Below, one piece after another: positions 1 through 8,036 of a stretch of 64,000 bases of DNA. Origin of the DNA: Bifidobacterium tibiigranuli (GTDB taxonomy: Bacteria > Actinomycetota > Actinomycetes > Actinomycetales > Bifidobacteriaceae); assembly GCF_009371885.1 (NCBI RefSeq), contig NZ_QLZA01000008.1, forward strand, positions 1-64,000, in the 5' to 3' direction. Position 1 is the stretch's first letter. Each line of letters starts with the position of its first letter. The translations under genes were made by a program, and so were the position numbers. Under the pieces are notes generated by a model. The model did no database searches. It saw nothing but the letters and a program-made list of their open reading frames with translations, and had not been told where the DNA came from.

Positions 1-213
1 GTCCTCACCCGGTCCGGCACTACCCGGCAGGCCCCCTAATTTTCCCCGCGGAAAAATACCGCCCCGACACGCCTACACCCACAAGGCCAAACCCCAAACA
101 TAAGCACCACATTTTGGCCTATAACTCTCTGTTGTGCTGCCTCTCGTCTGTGCTGCCTTCCAACTGTGTGCCGTGCAGCTGGCACGGTCACCTGTCTGCT
201 GTTCAGCTCTCGG
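1..213. other. Intergenic end of window, no gene seen
   Basis: This stretch lies downstream of the minus-strand ABC-F gene. It is C-rich and shows no convincing gene, hairpin with a T-tract, or RNA gene. Any gene to the left lies outside the window. Confidence 0.4.
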
Positions 214-1974
214 TCAGCCGACCTCCCATAGCGTCGAAGCGACTTGGCGCAGGAACCAGCGCTCGTGGGAGACTACCATTAGCGCGCCCGAGTAGGCTTG
301 CAGCGCTGCGGCCAGCGCCTGCTTGGAATGCAGATCGAGGTGATTGGTCGGCTCATCCATGATGATGAGCTGCGGATGCTGTGCGATTCCTAGGCACAGC
401 AGCAGTTTGCGCAGCTCCCCCGGCGAAGGCGATGTGCCGGCAGCCAGCCGGTCCGGATTGGCGTTGAGCTGGGCATAGGAGCTCAGAACCTGCGATTTGA
501 CTTCGCCTGGCAACTCGAGCAACTGCGCCAACGCGCGCTGCGCATCATCGTCGGTGGTGTTTTGCGCAATCATGAGGTAGGGCATCTCGCCGCCTGAGTT
601 GGCCTGATCATTCTGGTCAATCTGCTCAACGCTCTTGTCGTTCCAACCACCCAGGCTTCTCAGCACAGCATTCACAATCGTGGTTTTCCCTCCACCGTTC
701 GGGCCGGTGATGCCGATGTGATCTCGCGGACCGACACTCAACACGGGGATCGCCACGCCAACTCGGGGGGAATCCGCTGCGCCTAACGTATCTTCTGGCT
801 CTTGCGACAGCACCGGTTGCGACAGCGTTGATTGCGATGCTGTTGCTGCCGGATTGATTGCAGCCGAACCAGCCGGCATCGAGCCAGTCCCCTGCGAAAC
901 GACACGCAATCGAGCCAGCGCCATATAATGCCCGGAGTCCGGCTCGGCTATCACCGCGTCAGAGCCATAGTAAATAACCCCTGCGGGCAGATGCACCAGC
1001 TCTCGGCGGTGGCTTGACTCGATATCGAACCAGATCTGGCCGTCATAGCGCTTCGCCGCAGTCGCAATGCTCGCCGCACGCTCGTCGGCAGCCGCCAAAC
1101 GCCCGCCCAGCTGCGCATACTGCCGCGCAGGGTTGGCGTCCAGACTCAGCGCCTTCGCTCCGATTCGGCGCTCCCGCGCGTCATGATCCCTGGCGTCGAT
1201 CCGCTCTCCATGCCGCTTGATCGCGTCAGCCTTCTGCACCTGCTGGAAGCGCTCGGCACGTATGTGTCGCAAGCGATTCGCCTCCTTATTCGCACTCACC
1301 GCCGCATCGCTTGCTGCGTGGTCGCGGCGTTCGACCTGAGCTGTCATATCGGCATACCCGCCGGCGAATTCCAGAATCGCAGTGACATTGCGGCCCTTCA
1401 TATGCCGCCGCTCGAACACCACGCAACGCGAGCATGCAGCTTCGATCAGGTCCACATCATGCGACACCACGATGCCTATGCCGCTAAAGGAGCGCAGCGC
1501 TTCGGCAATGGCCAAACGCGTGGGTTCATCGACATGATTGGTCGGCTCATCAAGAATCAATAGGTCAGGACGCAGCGAAAGCGCACAGGCGAGCTGAAGC
1601 CGCTTTGCCTCGCCACCGGACAGGCTGTCGTAGCGATACGCCCAATCATCGCCGATGCCCAACGTCTCGCGTATCCGCAAGGTTTCCGGCGACCAGTCGA
1701 CGGCGAAATCCTCAAGGTTTTCCGGGGCTTCGTCGGTGCGCTGCGGGCAGTAGGCGCTGATGAGGCTGCCCGGTTTCGGTGCGATGCTGCCACTGTCAGG
1801 TTTCACATGCCCGATTACAATCTGCATCAGCGTGGTCTTGCCGATGCCGTTATCGCCCAGCACCGCAGTCCATCCGGAGGGAAAGGTCACGCTGATGTGC
1901 TCGAACAGCGGCGTCGAAGAACTGGGATATTCATAGCTGATGTCATTCAACGTCAATACTTGCGGGTGCACCAT
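214..1974 (-). CDS. ABC-F family ATP-binding protein
   Basis: A 586-aa protein with two ATP-binding cassettes and no membrane segments, which is the ABC-F layout (ribosome-associated ATPases such as EttA or antibiotic-protection proteins). Cassette 1 has Walker A GDNGIGKTT at residues 40-48, signature LSGGE near 118 and Walker B LILDEPTNH near 139. Cassette 2 has GPNGGGKTT near 425, a degenerate signature SPGE and LIIMDEPTNHLD. A charged interdomain linker (about 220-300) fits the P-site tRNA interaction motif region. An acidic, Ser/Gln-rich insert near 385-400 is encoded by a 15-bp degenerate repeat (802-846). The start has GGAG about 10 nt upstream. By family it would act on ribosomes; whether it gives drug protection or housekeeping cannot be told from sequence. 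Confidence 0.85.
   Translation of the reverse strand: MVHPQVLTLNDISYEYPSSSTPLFEHISVTFPSGWTAVLGDNGIGKTTLMQIVIGHVKPDSGSIAPKPGSLISAYCPQRTDEAPENLEDFAVDWSPETLRIRETLGIGDDWAYRYDSLSGGEAKRLQLACALSLRPDLLILDEPTNHVDEPTRLAIAEALRSFSGIGIVVSHDVDLIEAACSRCVVFERRHMKGRNVTAILEFAGGYADMTAQVERRDHAASDAAVSANKEANRLRHIRAERFQQVQKADAIKRHGERIDARDHDARERRIGAKALSLDANPARQYAQLGGRLAAADERAASIATAAKRYDGQIWFDIESSHRRELVHLPAGVIYYGSDAVIAEPDSGHYMALARLRVVSQGTGSMPAGSAAINPAATASQSTLSQPVLSQEPEDTLGAADSPRVGVAIPVLSVGPRDHIGITGPNGGGKTTIVNAVLRSLGGWNDKSVEQIDQNDQANSGGEMPYLMIAQNTTDDDAQRALAQLLELPGEVKSQVLSSYAQLNANPDRLAAGTSPSPGELRKLLLCLGIAQHPQLIIMDEPTNHLDLHSKQALAAALQAYSGALMVVSHERWFLRQVASTLWEVG
802..846. repeat. 15-bp minisatellite, 3 units, inside ABC-F gene
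   Basis: Three 15-bp units in phase, at 802-816, 817-831 and 832-846, each beginning TTGCGA. On the coding (minus) strand they give the five-residue pattern STLSQ/PVLSQ in the region before cassette 2. This is one of many loci in the window with exactly this period. Confidence 0.6.
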
Positions 1975-2853
1975 AGTTGGTCACTCCAATCATGGAATAT
2001 AGCGCATTGCAAGAAACTTCAACGATGCTGACGGTATGCGGTGGAACCCAACTGAGGCTCGCAGCCCTTATATTCCAGCGTGATGCGGCTTGGCCTGCGA
2101 AGCGATGTGATGGGACGAGCGCGGCAATGCGCCTCAACGCGCACGCACTACAAGACAGCACCATGTATATAGCATGACCGTCTCGCGCATCCGTCATTCA
2201 TCACAAAAGCAAGGTCGGCAACCCTTTCGCCAAAAATTCAGATCCCTTGGCATATCAGGAATCTCTATCTCAAACCTTACGATATCATGGCTCGACTCAC
2301 ACTTTTCGGCCCTAGTCGAAAAAGTGCGAGAGACCACAGATATTTCGGCAGTTTGGGGGCAGAAAACTATGGATTTTAAAATTTATGCCTTTATCGGCAG
2401 CCTTCTTGAGCATGTGAATGCTGCACACAATTTTATTAAGCACATTCCATGAATAAAACCTTCGTATGCGATGAAACGGACACTGCTTATTCTCCTGGAA
2501 CGCCGGCATTCCGTCAAAATGTTGTCTGCTGGATTCCCTGTCTACTTTCCGAAGTGCTTAATAGACGAAAAAAGTGCTGAATAAATGTGGTCTAGCGGTC
2601 CAGTGACTTCTGCACCCTAGAATTTCCATCTTCTCAGCACTTTTTTCGTCTATTAAGCACTTGCAAAAGTACAAACTCATTCGAGTCGATTCAATTGTTC
2701 ACCTAACTCTTGGAATTCCGCCATTCCCAGATATGTGCCGACATGCTCGAAAGACCCCATTAGACGACTGTACCCAAGAATCTGCTTAGTAAATGATCAA
2801 ACAAGACAGGTGCAACCAAATCTTTGGCGTGAATCATCAAAAAATGAGAAAAT
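1975..2853. other. AT-rich gap of about 880 bp without a recognised gene
   Basis: Between the ABC-F gene and the tetR-like gene. Short open frames exist on both strands (up to 92 codons), but none has a ribosome site plus a recognisable protein. Base composition from about 2200 is clearly more AT-rich than the flanks. It contains an imperfect dyad around 2300-2328 (CACTTTTCG facing CGAAAAAGTG) and a 29-bp perfect inverted repeat (separate entry). The two share the core GCACTTTTTTCG, so they may be diverged copies of one element. It may be a remnant of transferred DNA or a regulatory region. Confidence 0.5.
2552..2662. repeat. 29-bp perfect inverted repeat, 53-bp spacer
   Basis: Arms 2552-2580 and 2634-2662 are exact reverse complements over 29 bp, separated by 53 bp. 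Each arm carries AGTGCT at both its ends, so the arm contains a short direct repeat. The flanking bases do not extend the palindrome, and no target-site duplication is visible. It is too widely spaced and lacks the GC-rich stem expected of a simple Rho-independent terminator. It could be a small palindromic mobile element or a pair of protein-binding sites. Confidence 0.75.
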
Positions 2854-3516
2854 TCAATGACTCTCACCCGGCGACAACCCCTTCGCGAGGAAATCGACGA
2901 CTTTGACGGTGGCGGAATCGATGTTGAGGTCTGCCGAATCCAACAAGATGTATGGCATCGTGGTGCCGATGACGGTGGAGGCGATGGTGCGCATGATTGT
3001 TGTGGCGGGCCAGTCGACGAGCTGGCCCGACTGCTGATAGCGTTTCAGGATTGGCTCAATCGTCTCGGTGATGGCGTCGGAAAACTGCCCTAGAACCGTC
3101 GTGAGCATCTGAGAATCGTTGAGCACTCTGCCGATCATGATGCGGATGAGCTGACGGTTGGATATGGCGAAGGCCATGCGATCGCGCACAATAAAATCCA
3201 GGAACGCCCGGAAGTCCGCAGAATCGTTCCGTGCGATCTCCCCCATGAACTTTTTGGCGAGGCGGGGCACCACCACGGTGGCCAGCGGCGCGAGCAGCGC
3301 GTCCAACAGGCCTTGCTTGCTGCGGTATTTCTTGTACACGGTTCCCTCGGAAACGTGTGCAAGCTGCGCGATGTCCCTAGTGCTGGTGGCGTCGAATCCT
3401 TTTTGTGAGAACAGCGTGAGGCAGGCCGTGAGCACGGCCCGCTGCTTGTCGGTCAGATCATCTGTTTGCAGGCTCGCCGCAAACGCATCCTCGATCAGTT
3501 GACGTGACTGCGTCAC
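2854..3516 (-). CDS. TetR/AcrR family transcriptional regulator
   Basis: A 220-aa DNA-binding repressor of the TetR family. The N-terminal helix-turn-helix is clear in residues about 20-65, with STRDIAQLAHVSEGTVYKKY as recognition region; the C-terminal ligand-binding half is helical and variable as usual. The longest frame starts at 3570 and would overlap the upstream permease by 47 bp. A GTG at 3516 with GGAAAGG about 10 nt before it is the better start and leaves a 7-bp gap to the permease stop at 3524. It is the last gene of the minus-strand order ATPase, permease, regulator, and very likely controls that operon through the dyad at 5655-5672. The inducer is unknown. Confidence 0.85.
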   Translation of the reverse strand: MTQSRQLIEDAFAASLQTDDLTDKQRAVLTACLTLFSQKGFDATSTRDIAQLAHVSEGTVYKKYRSKQGLLDALLAPLATVVVPRLAKKFMGEIARNDSADFRAFLDFIVRDRMAFAISNRQLIRIMIGRVLNDSQMLTTVLGQFSDAITETIEPILKRYQQSGQLVDWPATTIMRTIASTVIGTTMPYILLDSADLNIDSATVKVVDFLAKGLSPGESH

Positions 3517-3523
3517 AGCGCAC

Positions 3524-4795
3524 CTACCTTTCCGCCCGCGTGCGAGAGCTATGCAACGCATGCGGCCCACGAAGCCGACGCAGCAGCTTTCCCCGCGTTC
3601 CAGAGCGCCGAAGCGTACGCATCGTCAGCATATTGAGCGCAAAGAACACGATCAGGAATCCCACGAGCACCATAAGATGCGGCGCGACGTCGCTGAAGCC
3701 GCTCCCGCGTTCTATGACGTCGCTCATGCTCGTGGCACCCCAATACAGGGGCATGATATGGGCGATCACCTGCAGCCAGCGCGGCATAGAATCAACGGAT
3801 ATGAGACCGGAGAAGAATATCTGCGGGATGATAATGATAGGGATGAATTGCATTATCTGGAATTCGGTTTTCGCGAAGGCCGAGATCAGCAGACCGAGAG
3901 CGAGCGCCGTCAGCGCGATGAGCATGCTGATAAGCATGACCAACCATAGGCCGCCTAGAATCTGAATCTTGAATACCTGGATGGCGAACAGCATAATCAG
4001 GCAGGTCTGAATGACGGCGAACAGCCCGTAGCCCGCGAGATAGCCTCCAAGGATTTCGCGGAATGTGATCGGCGTGGCGAGCAGCCGGTACAACGTACCG
4101 GTGGTACGTTCGTGCAGCAGCGCCATACCGGAGATGATGAACACGAAGAAGAACACGACGAACGCCATCAGCACCGGCAGCAGATTCGTGAAGAAGGTCG
4201 AGTCTTTGGTGCCGTACAGGTAGTGAACCGAAACCGTGGCGGGCGCTGACTTTGAAGGAACTAGGGGCTGCGTAGGCGCTACCGGCATAGGAGTCGCTAG
4301 CGGGATATTCGCTGCCTTAAGCGTCGCAGTAAGGCTCTCAAGTTGCTGTTGCAGCGCTGTCAAGGCCTGGGCCTGCGCGGCGATGGTCGTCTCGGCGGCT
4401 TTGGCTTGCAGTGTCACCTGCGCAGCGTGCAAGCGCTGTTCGATAAGCGCATTCTTGCTGATGTCATCGCCTGCCAACGTGAGTGTCAGCGTGCTGCCAT
4501 GCTGCTCGAGCAATCCTGCGTAATCATTGTCCCTGATGATGTGCTCGGCGCTTGTGCTTGCATCGTTGCCGCTGGCAGGCACCATATGCACGGCGAGACT
4601 GTCGGATTTGAGCGCGGCGACGAGCCGGGAATCCACCGCTCGCACACCGAGATCGGCGCTGGTGGTTCCGACCCCTTGGAACAGGTAGTACAAGAGCGTG
4701 AGAATGAGCAGCGGCGCGACGAGCATGAGTGCCAGCGTGCGCTTGTCGCGCAGCATCTCCAGCATGACTCGTTTAATGATTGCTATGGTGCGCAT
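3524..4795 (-). CDS. ABC-2 type transporter permease
   Basis: A 423-aa membrane subunit of an ABC exporter (ABC2_membrane_3-like). One N-terminal membrane helix (RTLALMLVAPLLILTLLYYL) is followed by an extracytoplasmic region of about 190 residues with an Ala/Gln-rich coiled-coil stretch near ALTALQQQLESLTATLKAAN. Five or so C-terminal helices follow, beginning near TNLLPVLMAFVVFFFVFIIS. The start at 4795 (MRTIAIIKRV) is preferred over 4831 because GGGAAAGGG lies just upstream. It overlaps the end of the ATPase gene by 23 bp, so the two are translationally linked. Family members export drugs, lipids or polymers; the substrate is not readable here. Confidence 0.85.
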   Translation of the reverse strand: MRTIAIIKRVMLEMLRDKRTLALMLVAPLLILTLLYYLFQGVGTTSADLGVRAVDSRLVAALKSDSLAVHMVPASGNDASTSAEHIIRDNDYAGLLEQHGSTLTLTLAGDDISKNALIEQRLHAAQVTLQAKAAETTIAAQAQALTALQQQLESLTATLKAANIPLATPMPVAPTQPLVPSKSAPATVSVHYLYGTKDSTFFTNLLPVLMAFVVFFFVFIISGMALLHERTTGTLYRLLATPITFREILGGYLAGYGLFAVIQTCLIMLFAIQVFKIQILGGLWLVMLISMLIALTALALGLLISAFAKTEFQIMQFIPIIIIPQIFFSGLISVDSMPRWLQVIAHIMPLYWGATSMSDVIERGSGFSDVAPHLMVLVGFLIVFFALNMLTMRTLRRSGTRGKLLRRLRGPHALHSSRTRAER

Positions 4796-5558
4796 CTTGT
4801 CCCTTTCCCGCCGCGATGAACGCATCCTCAAGCGTTGGTGCGCTGAACTGTTCGACGACTTCGTCAGGCGTGCCTTCGGCGATGTTCATGCCGTCTCGAA
4901 TCATGATGAGCCGGTCCGATTGCTGCGCGTCCTCCATGACGTGCGTCGTCAGCAGAATCGTCTTCCCCTCGCCCGCCAATCGACGTAGCTCGGTCCAAAT
5001 CTGCCTGCGCAGTTCAGGATCGATGCCGACGGTCGGTTCATCGAGTATCAGGATGGGCGGATTGCTGATCATCGAGATGGCGAGGGATAGCCTTCGCTTC
5101 ATTCCTCCGGAGAAATTGCCGACCTTGGTATGTAGGTCTTTCGCTAGCCCGACGACGCCCGCGACCTGCGGAATCGCCGCACGCAGCTGCTGTTTGCTCA
5201 TCGAGAGCACGGTGCCGAAGAATCGAAGATTCTCCAAGGCTGTCAAGTCGGTGTACAAGGCGTCATTCTGCGCCATGTAGCCGATGCTGCCGAGCAGCAT
5301 GCGGTTGGGCATGCGCGCGCCGAGCACCTGTACGGAGCCTGACTGCGGGGCAAGCATCCCCATGATGGCACTCACCAGCGTGGTCTTGCCCGAACCGCTC
5401 GGCCCGATAAGCGCGACTATCTCCCCACGCCTGATCTCTAGGCTCACGTCGTGCAACACTTCGGTTTTGCTGTAGTTCTGGCAGACATGTAAGACGGTCA
5501 CCACGGCGGCATCATCGGTGTTGTCGCCGCCCGGCCTGTTGTTATCTGCTTGCGTCAT
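4773..5558 (-). CDS. ABC transporter ATP-binding protein (ABC-2 exporter)
   Basis: A 261-aa nucleotide-binding subunit of an export system (CcmA/DrrA-like). Walker A is GPSGSGKTT (about 52-60), the signature is FSGGMKRR (about 149), Walker B is ILILDEPTVGIDP and the switch His is in LLTTHVMEDA. It pairs with the permease downstream. Its ATG shares one base with the TGA of a 25-codon leader ORF (TGATG overlap) and has no good ribosome site of its own, so translation is probably coupled to that leader. The operon is driven from the promoter/operator near 5655-5699. Confidence 0.85.
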   Translation of the reverse strand: MTQADNNRPGGDNTDDAAVVTVLHVCQNYSKTEVLHDVSLEIRRGEIVALIGPSGSGKTTLVSAIMGMLAPQSGSVQVLGARMPNRMLLGSIGYMAQNDALYTDLTALENLRFFGTVLSMSKQQLRAAIPQVAGVVGLAKDLHTKVGNFSGGMKRRLSLAISMISNPPILILDEPTVGIDPELRRQIWTELRRLAGEGKTILLTTHVMEDAQQSDRLIMIRDGMNIAEGTPDEVVEQFSAPTLEDAFIAAGKGQDAHHSNH

Positions 5559-5635
5559 CAGCGTTGCCGCCGTTCGCGGTCAATCAGGGTCGTAATCATC
5601 GTGGTCGTAGTCATAGTCGCGGTCATGTTCGCCAT
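5558..5635 (-). CDS. Putative 25-aa leader peptide, Thr/Met-rich
   Basis: A 25-codon ORF begins with MANMTATMTTTT and ends IDRERRQR. A strong GGAG lies 5 nt before its ATG, whereas the following ATPase gene lacks one. Its stop TGA overlaps the ATPase ATG by one base. Nine of 25 residues are Thr and four are Met. It lies directly after the promoter and operator of the export operon. The good ribosome site and exact coupling make translation likely; a role as attenuator or merely as a coupling cistron is inference. Confidence 0.5.
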   Translation of the reverse strand: MANMTATMTTTTMITTLIDRERRQR

Positions 5636-5654
5636 GCCGTCTCCAATCACTAGG

Positions 5655-5699
5655 TAAGTGAGCACTCACTTAGTGTATATCATCGGATGATTATGTCAA
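5655..5699 (-). promoter_or_regulatory. Promoter with overlapping TetR-type operator
   Basis: Read on the minus strand, TTGACA (5694-5699) and TACACT (5672-5677) are separated by 16 bp, a good sigma-70-type promoter for the export operon. A dyad TAAGTGAG-CA-CTCACTTA at 5655-5672 overlaps or directly follows the -10 box. Its 8-bp arms are perfect and its size and position suit a TetR dimer. The obvious candidate is the regulator at the end of the same operon, giving autoregulation. This is inferred from position, not shown. Confidence 0.7.
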
Positions 5700-5727
5700 G
5701 GCTCGTTCAGCTATGGCCCGTTCCCGC

Positions 5728-7167
5728 CTATTCGCCGATGGCTGCTTGGATGGTAGCGATAGCTGGCTTCTGTAAGGTCGATCGCGCGGAAAAGAGGGTC
5801 GCAAACGAGCCAATGGTGATAATTGGCACACCTAGTGCGAGGAGGAACTGCCCGGGGAAGACCATGTGGAAGCTGCCAGACAAAGGAAGGAACGCTATGG
5901 CTGTGGCGGCTCCGACCACCAAGGTTGCTGCTGCGGCGACGAGGACGCCCGTGGTCATGAGAATAAAGCCGTCCAATGCGGATATCGCGAGCAGCTGACG
6001 GCGGTCGGCGCCCGCGATGGAGACGAGGGCCAGGTCGAGGTTGCGTTCCTTGGCGGAGATGGCGAAGCTGGCGACAGCCCCGACCAGCGTGATCAGCAGC
6101 GCCGCCCAGAATCCGGCGAGCAGCTCCATCGGGCTAGCCGACGATAGACCACGCAATTGCGGGAGGCTGCGCATGCCGGCGGTGCTGGTCTGCCCTGCGG
6201 CGAGCAGTCCGCCGACTAGGAACAGGCAGGCCGTCAGGGAGATGACGGAGGAGCCGAACGCCTTGCCCCGGCTTCGTGTGATGGCCGGCGAGCGGGCTAT
6301 CTTCCAGGCGGGCGAGCGCGCCGGTATCAGGCGGGTCCAGACTCTGGTGGACCAGCCGATGGCGGAGCCGCCCGAGCGCGTCAGCGCGACCAGTATCAGG
6401 ATGATCGCCAGCAATGAGCCGTTGCCTGTCAGGCTTATGACGGTCATGATCTGCTCGCTGCTCATGGCGGCAAGGCCGTGTTGCGACAGATATACATTGC
6501 CGGCGAGTGGCAGCAGCAGGACGATCATGGCGCTCAGGAACAGGAGCTTTCCCTTGCTGCTCTTCGCTTTCGTCATTCTCTCCTCTGCGCCTGCCCGGTT
6601 CAGCAGCTGGACGGGAATCATCGTTCTCAGGTCCCGCAGCGTCAGAAAGGCACCCAGCAGCGCCGTGATAAGCCCGGCCGCCAAGCCCGTCAATGCCGAT
6701 CGTGTGAAATTATGCCAAGTGAACGTCAGCACCGGCGGCAGTCCCAGGACTGCGGAATGGAATTGCAGGATAGGCGGCGCAAGCAGCGGCGAGAGTGCCA
6801 GCCCTATGACGGAGGCCATCATGGTCAAGGCGAATACTTGGGTCACGGTGAACGCCAGCACCTGTCGCGGCGTGGCCCCGAGTAGGGAGAGCAGCGCCAA
6901 TCCCTGCCGCCGCTGCCGGATGGAGGCCTGCAGCGTGAGCATGATCACCAGGCAGCCCAGAACCACCGCTACGGCATACACCAGGGCCAGACCCGAGCCC
7001 AGATGCTTGGCGGCTTCGCCCGTCTTCCCGGGCACGCCGAGGTAGTAATCGTTGACCCCCATGCTCACGCCCGTGGCGCACAGAATCGTCTGCGTCACCG
7101 TCAGCACCAGTAGCACCCCGGCCCAGATGCCCTTATTGGCTTTCAGATCATTGAACGCCCACGTCAT
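5728..7167 (-). CDS. FtsX-like ABC transporter permease
   Basis: A 479-aa membrane protein with two FtsX-type halves. Hydrophobic segments occur near residues 17-35, 58-85, 110-135, 150-175, 205-225, 240-260, 305-325, 355-375, 400-425 and 435-455, as in the bacitracin-type or lantibiotic-type export permeases. The ATG overlaps the stop of the upstream ATPase by four bases (ATGA), fixing the start and showing coupling. Together they form a MacB/LolCDE-class mechanotransmission or exporter pair. No dedicated regulator or two-component system adjoins it. Substrate unknown. Confidence 0.8.
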   Translation of the reverse strand: MTWAFNDLKANKGIWAGVLLVLTVTQTILCATGVSMGVNDYYLGVPGKTGEAAKHLGSGLALVYAVAVVLGCLVIMLTLQASIRQRRQGLALLSLLGATPRQVLAFTVTQVFALTMMASVIGLALSPLLAPPILQFHSAVLGLPPVLTFTWHNFTRSALTGLAAGLITALLGAFLTLRDLRTMIPVQLLNRAGAEERMTKAKSSKGKLLFLSAMIVLLLPLAGNVYLSQHGLAAMSSEQIMTVISLTGNGSLLAIILILVALTRSGGSAIGWSTRVWTRLIPARSPAWKIARSPAITRSRGKAFGSSVISLTACLFLVGGLLAAGQTSTAGMRSLPQLRGLSSASPMELLAGFWAALLITLVGAVASFAISAKERNLDLALVSIAGADRRQLLAISALDGFILMTTGVLVAAAATLVVGAATAIAFLPLSGSFHMVFPGQFLLALGVPIITIGSFATLFSARSTLQKPAIATIQAAIGE

Positions 7168-7907
7168 AGCTCACCTCTTCCGGGCGCAGCGAGTTTGCCG
7201 TCGCGCATCGTATAGACGGCATCGCACTGCTGCGCGAGCCCGGGATCGTGCGTGACCACGATGACGCATTTGCCCGGACGATGGGAGAAGCCGCGCAGCT
7301 CGTCAAAGACCAGCTGGCCCGTGCTCCGGTCGAGCGCCCCGGTCGGCTCGTCGGCGAACACGACATCGGGGTCGGCGACAAGCGTACGCACCAGTGCGAC
7401 CCGCTGCTGCTCGCCGCCTGACAGCGAACCCGCAATGGCGCCCTCATGCCCGCTCAGCCGGAACTTCTCCATAAGCGCCGAAAGCCTCTCGCGGTCGGCC
7501 TTCCGCCGCGCAAGGGTCAGCGGAAGCAGGATATTGTCGCGCACCGTCATGGAGGGGACCAGATTGTACGCCTGGAACACGAACCCGATATGCGACCTGC
7601 GGAAAAGCGCCAAGCCGCGCTGATCCTTCCCGTCAAGCCGCTCCCCCAACACCCGCACGCTTCCGCGCGAAGGCGACTCCAAACCCGACAGACAATACAG
7701 CAAAGTGCTCTTCCCGCACCCGGACGGGCCGGTGATCGCCGTCATGCCACCACTCGCGCTGAACGAGACATCACTGAACACCGTGGTCGAAGTCCCATCA
7801 CCGGAGACGAAACTCTTGGCCAACCCTTCCGCCATCACCATGCCATCGGTCATGCCATCGGCCATGTCACCATATCTGGCGTTGTTTCGAAGTGCGTCAT
7901 CGCTCAT
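7164..7907 (-). CDS. MacB/LolD-type ABC transporter ATP-binding protein
   Basis: A 247-aa nucleotide-binding subunit. Walker A is GPSGCGKST, signature SLSGGEQQRVALVR, Walker B DVVFADEPTGALD, H-loop VIVVTHDP; the GALD after Walker B is typical of the MacB/LolD branch. The longest frame begins at 7952, but the start at 7907 (MSDDALRNN) has AAAGGGA 6 nt upstream and is preferred. An N-terminal Met/Gly/Asp-rich stretch precedes the fold. It overlaps the FtsX-like permease by 4 bp and forms a two-gene unit with it. Confidence 0.85.
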   Translation of the reverse strand: MSDDALRNNARYGDMADGMTDGMVMAEGLAKSFVSGDGTSTTVFSDVSFSASGGMTAITGPSGCGKSTLLYCLSGLESPSRGSVRVLGERLDGKDQRGLALFRRSHIGFVFQAYNLVPSMTVRDNILLPLTLARRKADRERLSALMEKFRLSGHEGAIAGSLSGGEQQRVALVRTLVADPDVVFADEPTGALDRSTGQLVFDELRGFSHRPGKCVIVVTHDPGLAQQCDAVYTMRDGKLAAPGRGEL

Positions 7908-8036
7908 ATCGCATCCCTTTGATTCCGTGAACCATCTGTTAGTTGGCTCCACGGTATCGCTGGCGTCGTGGCAGCAGGAGGAGAATCAGGGGCTATTCGG
8001 GGTGGAATCAGGGTAAAATCCGGTGATTGCAGCAGC

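Noticed and set aside
114-362. 82-codon ORF at the left end
   Set aside because: Overlaps the 3' end of the ABC-F gene on the other strand and has no ribosome site.
1977-2452. Small ORFs in the AT-rich gap
   Set aside because: No family recognised and no good start signals; left as a described gap.
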